Below the pieces are notes generated by a model. It worked only from the letters and a program-made list of their open reading frames with translations, did no database searches and had not been told where the DNA came from. Positions 47,501 through 59,500 of a stretch of 64,000 nt of DNA are shown here, piece by piece (position 1 is the first letter of the stretch; each line of letters opens with the position of its first letter). Source of the DNA: Taeniopygia guttata (taxonomy: Eukaryota; Chordata; Aves; Passeriformes; Estrildidae). Both the position numbers and the translations under genes were made by a program. The DNA is taken from NCBI RefSeq assembly GCF_048771995.1, contig NC_133043.1, forward strand, positions 6,193,001 through 6,257,000, written 5' to 3'.

Positions 47501-50500
47501 TTGCTGAGCTTTTAGTTTGGAAATCAGCATTCTGAGAATTTTTAAGAAGATGCCAAAGTTAACCTCGAAGGAAAACACATAATGATTTATTTACAGCAAA
47601 TATTATTACACTCTTCAGTTAACTACTAAATAAATGTGTAATTGATATTAAACACTTGCAAAACTAGCCACCAAAAAACTGGAATGCAGCTGGGATGAGG
47701 CTGGAATACAATATATTGTCACATACTAAATATGCAAAACTGAATAACTTAGCATTGCCTTTTTCAGCCTGACATATAATTTGATATATGATCTTCCATT
47801 ACAAAATCACTTTTTTTTTTTTTTTTTTTTTTTTAACACAGAACCCTGCTTCCTCATTTTTTGAGCAAAACTTCATCTCTTCTGTCACTTTATGTCTCCC
47901 TTGATATTTCTGTGGTAGGAAACTGTATCTTATTTATTCCAAAATTTTGAAGGGCAAAAATGGCACTAATTACAAAGACCAAGGAGGGGAAAATAATACA
48001 GGTGATATAATTCTTACTGCAATGGAAAACAACATTGGTCCTCGGATGATCCACCAGATCCCCATGTGTTCATTTGTTCCCCAGCACCTGGAGAATAATT
48101 TAAAATATAATTCTTTTCATAGGAAAAAAAAAATAGAATGCTCAGGTAACTTATCTATTTATTTCAAAAGGAATTTGGTGAAGTTCAGCTTTTTCAGGTG
48201 GCCCCCAAAAGAAATGGAATAAAAGAATAAAACTAGGAAGTGTTTCACCACCAGCTCTGGAGATCTATCCACATGAATGTTGATACAGGTTTTCCTGGAC
48301 CATAAACTTCAGAACTATCTGGCAAACTCAGTCTTTGAATCCACAAAACACGACACCAAACCCTCATAATGGAATTAATCCTACTTAAATTATCTATCTG
48401 AAACTGGAAATGAATAAACTGGGAATTGTGACCATCCTTCTTGATCTGCTAAAAAATATGCGTGCAGTTTCCTTGAAGCTCTTTTTCTCCTGCTTTAACC
48501 TTCTAATTTTTCTTATTTCTTCTTGCTAATTAGCCTGAGGTTCTGTAGGATTTGGGGCTTGTCATATAGAATTTATCTGACATCTGACTCCATAGGACCA
48601 TAAATACGGTTTGGATGTTGCTTATTATCCATGTTGCAAATAAAATTCTTTAGAAACCACAAAAAATAAGAGAAGAAAAAAAGATTCCATACATAAAGCA
48701 CAAAGTTTATGTGATGTCACCAAGAGCATCACTGAAGACCAAACACTGGTGCATGTTAGTGTCCCTGCTGTCCTCACCAAATATCAGCTTTCGGTCACTA
48801 TCAGGTTTTGTCATGAGCCTCCATTACAATTTCATTTTTTTCTTTAAAAAGTGACAGTAAATATGAAATAAAATGTAGGTGGTCTCCAATGAAAGGACTG
48901 ACAGGTTAGTAAAGCTACAAGGTGTGAGATGCTTTGCTAAAGTGGCTGATTCTAAATATTACAATCACAAAAATCTAAAAATTTTGTGTTCTAAAAATTA
49001 CAATTTGTATAGATATATATATATAGTATTTATATATATATTTATACATACATATATAATACATATTTTTATATATTATATAATATATTATATAATATAT
49101 AATATATATATTAAATATTATATATATAAAATTGTATTTTTGTATTTTTTTATATATATAAACAGGCTGTTTCTAAAAATTACAATTTGTTCTTCCAGTT
49201 CATTTAAAAGAAATCTCTTACAATCAGGATTCCATCTTGATTACCCCAACTTTTATACTTTTATCAACACAATTCCAGCATCCAAAGCCCAGCTTACAAA
49301 CACCTCAAACACTTGATGCTGTGGGGCAAACTTCCAAAAACTGTAACTGTTATGAGCACTAGAAGCACACATTTATTATTAGCTATGAATTAACACATTA
49401 CCTCTGGACTGAGGTAAAATATCCAATTGCTTCATGTAAATGGATGAACATCTCGGGAAGGGTGAAAGTTCATTCTACTCCTTGCTAAATGCATAAGTAA
49501 ATCTGAAATTCCCAGAAGTTTGTTTTTTTTAATGTTAAAGTACTAAAGGGAACCTTGAAAATGTAACAAGTATCCATAGGTGCTGTACAATCTGATAATT
49601 TGCTGCTCAGTTCATGTGTCAAGAACTGCCAAGGGCTTTCAGCCAAGCAAACAAAAAGAACATTTTATTTAACAACCTACCCAGTGTTCTCCAGTCTGGA
49701 TCTGCTTATTCCCCATGGGCCCACAAACAGGATTGGAACAACTGAAAAGAAAAGAAGAATCTATTCCAGCTAAGCTTGTAGAAATAATTTTTTTTTCCTT
49801 TACAAAATATCCCCCCTGACTCAGCAAAGCACCAGAGAATCAGTGTTGGAGACATTTCTGCACTTACCCCATCCTATCACAATGTATGACTGGAGCAGTC
49901 TTCTTTCAGAGAGCACCACAGTTATCAATAATGTATGCAGGTAAATTCCTTCCACTAACAGCCAGAAGTAATTTGCCCCCACAAAGTAATGCATGAAAAA
50001 CTGGGCAGTCCTGCAAATGATTACAATCTGTAGGAATGAGAGACCAGGAGTAAATATAGATGTCGTGATCTTCATGTGAGGGTTTTTACTGATGAGGTGT
50101 TGAAATAATAGTTATCTTTAATTTTCTTGCAGATCATTTTCCTTGTTGATGTGGACAAGCTCTATTCCTACAATATACATTATATAGTTTTTATATATTA
50201 AATATATATATATTTATAAATATATACATTTATAAATATATTTAATATATTAAAACTATATAATATATATAAAATATATAGCTATTATATAATTATATAG
50301 CTATTATATAATTATTATAAATATAAAAAATATTTATTATAATATATAAAATATTTATATAATTATATTGTCTATATAATGCATCTATAATATATATTAT
50401 AATATATAGATATTATACTATATATATATATATATTTATTTATTTCTAGATATATATAATCTGTGCCAAATAAACACAGAGATTTCTTTCTAAAGGCTAG

Positions 50501-53500
50501 AAGGTATGAGATGTTTTGCTTAAGTGGCTGTTTCTAAATATTACAAGCAATTAATTTGTTCTTCCTATTCATTTAAAAGAAATCTCTTACAATCTTGATT
50601 ACCCCAACTTTTATCAACAAAATCCCAGCATCCAAAACTCAGCTTACAAACACCTCAAACACTTGATACTGTAGGGCAAACTTCCAAAATCTGTAACTGT
50701 TATGAGCACTAGAAACACACATTTATTATTAGCTATGAATTAACACATTACCTCTGGACTGAGGTATAATATCCACCCACTTTCATCATTTGGTCTTTTG
50801 GAATAAATATTGTAGTATACAGAGTCTTTTATCAGAACTGCTGCAGCACGCAAGATAAAGGATGCAAATAAATTCATATGGATGTAGTTTCTTGTGCAGT
50901 GAAGTTTTCTGTGGGGGAAAAAAATAATGTATGAACCCTCCAGAATATATCTAATTTGCAGAAATAAAATTTTTAAAAGCCAACAAAAACCCAGCAAAAC
51001 AACTGTTTTATTCATATTGTTGCCATCAATGCATTCTGCTTAGAAACTGCATTTGTATTGCTCCTTGGAAAAATACAAGTTATTTACATGCGATAGACAG
51101 AATGGTTTGGGTTGGAAAGGATTTGAGGAGCCATCCCATCCTATCCTCCCTGCCATGGGCAAGGACACCTTCCACTAGATCAGGTTGCTCCAAGGCCTTA
51201 AAATCTTCCAGGAATGGGGGAGTTTCTCTGGATGACCCGTGCCAGGGCCTCACAGTAAAGAATTTCTACTTAACAAAGAATTTCTACTTAACACCTAACC
51301 TAAATCTATCATTTCAGCTTGAAGCCATTCCCCCTTGTCCTATCACTCCACGCCCTTTTCCAAAGCTCATCCCCAGTTTTTTGTAGCCCTTCAGTTAATG
51401 AACACTGGAAACTAAATGATAACTTCAATTTCATAAAAAAAGAGAGTATGAGTACACAGCTGTGTATGTTTAAATGCAAATTTTTACTAACCTGAGTAAA
51501 GAAAGTATAAGCAGAGCTAGTACCAGTGAGATGAGAGAAAAGTAATATCCTATCGTGTACAACAGCTGCAACGTGGTGAGTAGTTTATGTTCTTCTTCCT
51601 GAGAATAAAAAAGAGGAAAAATGTGTTATGTAGGCAGGGCACAGAGCAGAAACACAGCCCAGAAACTTTGGGGATCACTGAAGGAGCCAGGGCAGGATTC
51701 TGATCCCCGCCCTCTTTTCTGTCTTGAGTTCAAACGAAAAAATATAATTAATAAATTAGAGCTGTCTTGAATGTCTTTGAATGACAGACAAGACCTCAGA
51801 GGAGGAAGAGAACCACTCACACTTTCATAGATTATCATAGGACATCCTGAGTTGAAAGTACCCACCAGGATTGTTGAAATCCAGCTCCTGGCCCTGCACA
51901 AATTTCCTTTCAATTTCCTTAATTTAACATTTCTTTTTCCTAATTTTTTTTCCATTTTAGCTGCTTATGTCTGCCTCCCAACTCTACAAACTTCTAGCCC
52001 AAGGAAAGCATCTCTGAAGATGCAATGAGATACAAGATATGTGAATATTTTTTTATATATTTCTTGGAACTTGTGTCTTTTCCTCATTGATTTTGCTGAT
52101 TTTCTTGTTCTACTACTCAGCACCAGGGACTTTAGCAGTGTTTTCCTGCCAGCAGTTTTTTCTAATAATTTAATGGTAGTGATCCACGCCTCTCTTGAAG
52201 GGGGTGAAGCAGTGTGGGGGCAGGAGATTCCCAGCTGTTGGTCACTCTGCTCCATGGAAACATTCCAGCAGGTAAAAACCTTGCAAAAATCCCAAATTAT
52301 CATCTTGGCTATTTCAATTTTGCAACACCAAAGCACGTGAAAATAAGCTGATTCCTCTAACGTGTGAAGATAATGGCTCTGGGTTATTTCCAATGGCTTG
52401 GGGGGTTTCAGTTAAATAAAACAAACAAATTGCCCCTTTTATTAAATTAAATAAAACAAAACAAATTGAATAAAATTTATTCAATTAAATAAAAGAAAAC
52501 AAGCCCACATTTAGTTTTGGTAGGAAAGCTGGTTAAAGCTTTCAGAGAAATTGTCTGCTGTCACACAAGATGAAATAATATGCCTTGCAGAAACAAATAT
52601 GCTACCCAGAATGGTCAACAAACCTTGGAAAACACTCAGCATTTATGAATATTTATTACATTTGCATAAATAAACTGAAAGTTTGGAAATTCATGTATTT
52701 ACCATATAAAGAGCTTAGTAAAAGTGTAAGTAATACACAGAGATACTAAACTAATAATGTTTCATAACCAATCAGTAAAGCAGTGTTACTTGATAAAGTA
52801 AGAAACAACACTCTGTCAGCATTAAAAAATAAAAAATAGTGGGGATAGTGCTTACCTAAGAGACCTAATTCTGAATTCCATGGCAAAAGAAGTTTGGCTG
52901 ATAAAGTCCAGCCCCTGGCCTGATGCAATATGAGAAATACAGGAAGGATGGCATTAGATAAGGGTGAATCCTCCAGTCTCTGACCAGCTAACTTTGAAAT
53001 AACCAATTAACAGCTCATTAAATGCTGAAAGGCTCAGAAGGGAAGTTGTCTGGCTTTCGCAGACCAATGTGATTTGGGGAGATGCTGGGATGCTTACTTG
53101 CTTGACAAGTTGCAGTGTTTTTCTATTTTATTAGGAGAAAACCAGCACATGGACTCTGAACAGAAAATAACTTGTGGCATGTAAAGCAGGAATCCCCTTC
53201 TTTAAATAACAGCTTTCTATTTGGTAATTTAAATGACATCTGAAGATTCTTTGCAGGTATTAAATGAAAATGTTTTGTCAGTTACTCAAGAAAGGATTAA
53301 GAAGATTAAAGTTTTCAACCATAATATAAAACATACTTACATTTTTTTGGAAATGATTTTTCTCAGAACATTCTGAACTATCCCGCCAAATGTCTGTGGA
53401 ATTTTCCTTTGTTTGCCAAATCCCTTCATCCAAGCAGACTCTGTATACATGTCCTACACTTCCTGAAAGTAAACAGAGTTTTAGTTTGAAAGGTCAAAAT

Positions 53501-56500
53501 AGAGATTTCATTTTTCATACACGTTTGAAAGATTTCTACCTCCACAACAGCCTCCACACCACCCATACTCAAAAACAAGAATAAAACCCACTTTTCTTTT
53601 GTCTTTATCAATATATTTTTATAGTTACATAGCACAAAGTAGGAATGTAATCCAGCAGAAATAAATTCCCAGAATGTACCTGTTTTTTACAAGAAAACCC
53701 ACACAGTACATCCAAAAGAGAAGCCTACACCTCCCTTTATTCATTTTTCTTCATTAAGCTCATGAATGGGTGATCACATCAAAAAATAGCTAAGTATTAC
53801 ATTCTAGTAGAATGTAAGTAATGTAAGTAATAATTAATATAATTAATTAATAATTATAATCAATTAAATAATTATAATAATTAATAAGCAATATACATAC
53901 TAATAGGTAATATAAGTAATAATATGTAATAATTAATAATGCATATAATAATAATAAGTACATACAATAAGTAATAATACATATAAGTAATATGTATTCA
54001 TGTAATTAGTATTACATTCCAGTGAGGGCACTAATAATTGACCAACACTAAACCCACGCCACTAATTTGCACATTAACCAAAAAAATCTCACGCTGACAA
54101 CCCAAAACCACTACACATGGTTACATGGCCTTGCAAATGCTGCTTTCCAGCTGACAATACAGAGCTGTGGCAAGCACAGATGGAGAGAAAGAGCAAATAA
54201 ACATCGAAAATGATTTGGTGCCTCAGTTCAGAAGTGGTAGAAAGAGGTGAGACTCCACTTCAGAGGACACTGGGGCAAGACAGACAAGCACCACGTGTCC
54301 TTTGGCTGAATTCCTGGCACAGGCTCCAAGAGAAGTTACAACTTTGACATTGCCACTTTGACATTCCCAATTTGACATTCCCCCTTTGACATTCCCACTT
54401 TGACATTCCCACTTTGACAATGCCCCTTTGACATTCCCCCTTTGACATTCCCACTTTGACATTCCCACTTTGACATTGCCACTTTGACATTCCCTCTTTG
54501 ACATTCCCCCTTTGACATTGCCACTTTGACATTGCCACTTTGACATTCTCACTTTGACATTCCCACTTTGACATTCCCACTTTGACATTACCATTTTCCA
54601 GCCATGGCAAATACGAAGGACAAGGAACAGAGACATTTCCTGGGGGTGAGTAAGGCCAGCAAACAAATTGATCAAATGTCCCATTGCAATGGACTCCTGG
54701 GGAGAGAAGCAAATAAAAGTTTCACCAAAAGTTGTGCAGACAACGGGCAGTCATGGAAAGCACTCTGTACTGTTCTAGGGAATCTGTGAGCCACTCCAGA
54801 GTAACAAGATATTGCAGATAAATGTGTATGAGATAAGTTTATTGCTTAAAATCACAAGGAAGCCGAGGTCAGACCTTTCCAGGGTCTGCAGATTCCTTTT
54901 GAGGGACAGCACAGGGACAGCTCTGACCTCTGCTCTGTGACAGTGACAGAACCCATGGAATGGCTGGAGCTGGGCCAGGAGAGGTTTGGGGTAGATTTTG
55001 GGAAAGGTTCTTCCCCCTGAGGGTGCTGGCACTGCCCAGGCTCCCCAGGATGCCCAGGTGGGATTGCTGGGGGCTCTGTGCAGGGAGAGGGACTGAACTG
55101 GGAGATCCTTGTGGGTCCTTCCAGCTCAGGCTGTTCTGTGATTATATGATTGTATAACCACAGAGAAAGGAAAATAAACAAGGGACTTCAGGCTAATATT
55201 TGTGCCAGGTGAATTGCTCTACATTTAGAATGTAGGAACAAACATACGAGATAATATTTGCATATTTGTCAGTCTTAATAAATTTCTTAATTCCTTACCA
55301 CTATCTACAGATGATTCCTGCAGCATTTTCAAACATTCCTGTTTGTATTTGTTCCATCCAGTAGTGGTTTTTTCCAGCAGAGAACCTTTGGCCTGGGAGT
55401 GAAAATACTGTACACGAGAAAAATCAGTTAGAACCTTTTAGTCCTTAATGACAAATTTCTTTCCATTACAAGAAATTCTGGTCTCAGCATGGAAATGAGG
55501 AGAGGAAAGGAGAATGGAGGAATTGTAGGTAAAAAATCTAAAGGGCTTTTTGGTTTTAGAATATATTTAAAGACAATCAAGCATACCTGGTTGAGTAGTA
55601 CAGCAAAAAAAAGTTTGAATAAAACAATAACGAATAAGCAATGCTATTTAGCTACTAACACCTTTCCTCTGGTGCATTCTGTTCTCCTCTCCAGCATTTC
55701 ACAGACCACTTATTTCACCAGCAGCTGTAACTGTGCCATAGATATCTTTCTATTCCTCTTTTTCCTTTTTTTTTTTTTTTTTCTTTTTAAAGAAACACTT
55801 CTGTAAATTTTAGTTTTACTTGCCTGTTTACACCGTGTTACCCTTTTTTGCCTCAATAGGGCACTGGAGACCTATTGTCTCCATAGGTGGGAAGAGTCTT
55901 TGCCCTTTAGATTTCCCACACAATCAAATGACACCCACATTTTTATCTGGCTGCAGAGGTCTTTAAGAGGCCCATAGCTGATAATTGCTGTTTAGGAAAG
56001 CAATGGCTAAAACCAGAAGAATTAAATGCAAAAGCACTTGATGATTTGGGTGAAGAAATGCCTTACTGGGAGCAAAGCAGGTCAGGAGGGATAATGGGAG
56101 ATGCTGCTTACAGCTCAGTGTTGTATCTATGGATAAATAATGACTTGATCATTATTTATCCATAGAAAAGAACACCATCCTAGGCCCCCTCTGTGCAATA
56201 AACCCCCTGGTCTCCTGACACCAGGGCTTTCAGAGGTCAGAGCAGTCAAAGACTGCTGCTACTACAAGTCCTCAAAAATTAAACATTCATTACTGGTTGA
56301 AAATGTTACCAATTCTAAGGAGCAAATTTTGGTGCGCAAAAAAAATACTTTTCTGAACAATCTTTTACTAGAAGATGCCTTTCAGTTTTCCAGGAAAAGT
56401 CAATTTCTTCTTGTCTGGACTACACCCTTTCTTTGAAACTGCCTTGAACACATTTGGGGTTGTCCTGATGTTGCCTGAACATGGCGGTGTTCCAAAAGCT

Positions 56501-59500
56501 GAGGTATATAACCAGAATAATATATGGCTGTGAACATCACCTTTGTGCCTTTAAGCCTATGGTTTGCTTTTATTTTAATGAATAAATAATATTTATTTAC
56601 TTTCAAAACAAGAACAGTGTTTTGGTGAACTAGCTGTTGGGCAGGATCACTATTTCATGCATGTTTTCACTGTGTATTTCACTATTTTCATGGAGTATTG
56701 CCTGCTCAATACTCTGCTTTTAGTCTCTCATCTAATTTCCAGACACCCACTTTAAGCTTGAGGGAGTAGAAAAACTCTAATCATTCTTCCGTGGATGGGC
56801 TTGCAAGATAAGGAGAGAATATTTACAGCAGCCATGAGAAAGGAATGCATGTTTCCAAAATAAAAAAGCATCTTGACATTTCCCTCCTGCAGGCCTCAAA
56901 CTTCTGGGAGCCGGGGGAGATTCCTCAGACCCTCGTGGGTCAGTGAACCCCAGCTGAAGAGGCAGAGATTGGAGATGACGCATTTGTGACAGAGCTGCTT
57001 GGCTGGGGGAAGAACACTCCAGTTTCTGATAAATAAATATGTTAAAGAGCCAAGGGAACACAAGGAAACCTTGCATGGCCAACTGGCAGCTCCGTTCCTG
57101 CAGAGGAGGGATGTTCCTGGAATTGAGGAATTCAGAGATTCCCCACAGTCATGGGGACGTTCACTCAACAAGAGTGAGGAGCAGGTTAGGCCTAAATGAC
57201 AATTCCACATCCCTTCTGATGGAATTGTCCATTTCCTCAAATCCGCAGGCATGGACACACAGCCCCTACCTGGGCACTATTGGTATAAATACTTGTGAGA
57301 TAAATTTGTTTTGGTCCCACTGACAATACGTGTTCAACATTGATGTAAATATTTGTGAGATAAATTTGTTTTGATCACATAGCCAATGCCTGGTCACTAT
57401 TGATATAAATACTTGTGAGATAAATTTGTTTTGGTGGTCACAAAACCAATATGATCACCATTGATGTAAATATTTATGAGATAAATTTGTTTTGATCACA
57501 TAGCCAATATGTGATCACTATTGATGCAAATATTTGTGAGATAAATTTGTCTTGGTGGTCACATAGCCAATGGTCACTATTGGTATAAATACTTGTGAGA
57601 TAAATTTGTTTTGGTCTCATAGCCAATGCCTGGTCATTATTGATGTAAATGCTTGTGAGATAAATTTGTTTTGGTCATATAGCCAATTTCCAATCGCTAT
57701 TGATGTAAATACCTGTGAGGTAAGTTTCTTTTGGTGGTCACATAGCCAATACTTGGTCACTATTGGTGTAAAGATTTGTGAGATAAATTTGTTTTGGTCA
57801 CAAAGCCAAGACAGAAGCTCAGAAAGTCCCATGGTCTTTTGCCCTACACTGGGCATCATTTCAGGTTGTCTGAAGATTTTTTTTTTGGTAAAAAAGGAAC
57901 TGCCTCAGCCTGCCAGCCTGGCCCCTGCTTGCACTGAAGTCCACCCAGGAGGAAATTTAATCCAAATTCCCTGGAGGTGCCTGGCCATTTGCTGAGATTG
58001 CACCAAGAAGACACCGTTCTTTAGACATTTGTTGGATGAAGAAGAAAAAGCTGCCTAAAGCTTCCATTTAGGAAATGGATTATATTTGGATGCAGACCAA
58101 TTTGAATTTAAGTTTTTCATAACTGACCACGGTGAAGTCAGAGTTACACCCTTTAAATTTTTTATACTAAGCTGGCAGTGAAATGAAATGTTTCTGTTTA
58201 TTCAAACTATGCCCTTATGGATAGAAAAAGCCCCTTCAGTTTGGGCATAAACTAAAAATAGAAGCTGAAAAATATTTATTCATTCTTCCAGCCCTGATCC
58301 AGGTTTAGCATGATGGATTTTTTCCTGTCTATAGAGGTTTTTGTTAGAAAATACAGATATAGTGATTTATGGCTGTTATTCCTTTAAATGTTTCTTTCTT
58401 ATGAAACAAAATATAAAGAAATGCAGCACATATTTCTTTAAACAAGTTGCAAGAGCCACTATGACAAATTAATTCACTGTAATTAGTCTAGCAAAGTTTT
58501 GATTTCGCAGAAGTATTTGGGAGATTTTCTGTTAGCATTGATGGAACTAATGCTTTGGGTGAGGTGTCTCACAAATCTGAGAGTTGTTTCAGTTCTACAA
58601 ACACAAGCTCTATGCAGAGAAGCTCTAGATTTGAATTATATGAAAATATTAGGAATATTTTCTTTAAAGATATATATGTATTTGTCTCCTGGTAATTTTT
58701 TCTTTATAAGAACGTTAGAAACACAGATATGGGCTCTACAGCACATAAAGCTGCACACCCACTTTCTTAGAAACCCAAGAAAATAGAGATTAAGTGGATG
58801 GAAATACCTTTTTACCTTCAGTTTGTTGCCCTGATGCCCATACACGTCAAAGAAATGTACCCTAAATATATGTGTGAATTTCAATCATTTAAATTGAAAT
58901 TTACCAAATATCAGTAATTATTTTAAAAATTTATTCCAATCAAGATTGATATTAATAAATAAATAAGAATTACTAAAAACCAACATGAAAATTTCCTTGA
59001 AGTGAATTACACTGAGATATTTTCTCATTAAATACCTAAACCCTTTCCAATTTATAAGGTAAGAACAAAATGTTCAGAATTCTGCAAAGATTTAGGGGAA
59101 AAGTAAAAATAAAATGGTTTAGTGGATCTGTAAAAGAAATAAAGGCAGAAATCTCATACAGATTTATTTGCTTTCTGCATGAAGGTGAGGTGCAGAACAA
59201 AACCCGCCAGATTCCACAGACTGGAGATTCAATCCTCACAAGTCAGTGCCAGAAACAAATCAAAGCTGGGTTTAGAACAGAGAAAAAACAGTAGAAAATA
59301 AACATGATTCATGATATATTTTTTTCTGGTAGGAAAACAAACATAATTAAATACCAATCAATACTGGTATGAAAAGGGATTGTGCAAATGGTTGTAAACA
59401 TAATTTATTCGCTGCATGAATGAGGATTAATAGAATAAAATGGTAATAAATTACCTAGTCAGAGAGAGTTCTAATATAAAACTCTACAGCTTTGCAGCTT

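Larger units (their letters stand above)
48905..49424 (-). repeat. Duplicated copy of the GLP2R exon 6 / intron 6 segment
   Basis: Two blocks, 48905-48967 and about 49186-49424, repeat 50494-50774 in the same orientation at about 90% identity by eye, for example CTTACAAACACCTCAAACAC and ATTAGCTATGAATTAACACA. In this copy a TA-rich microsatellite (about 49009-49165) separates the blocks. It lies in GLP2R intron 8. Its right end (49402-49424) is a copy of the last 23 bases of exon 6. Confidence 0.88.

Noticed and set aside
49009-49165. Tandem TA array considered as an origin or matrix-attachment site
   Set aside because: Plain microsatellite sequence gives no specific support for either role.
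54223-54712. Repetitive open frames with a [13 protein letters not shown] pattern
   Set aside because: Product of the stop-free 14-bp minisatellite running on from GLP2R exon 3; not a separate gene.
57570-57995. 141-codon frame with repeated [11 protein letters not shown]
   Set aside because: Translation of the 61-bp minisatellite.
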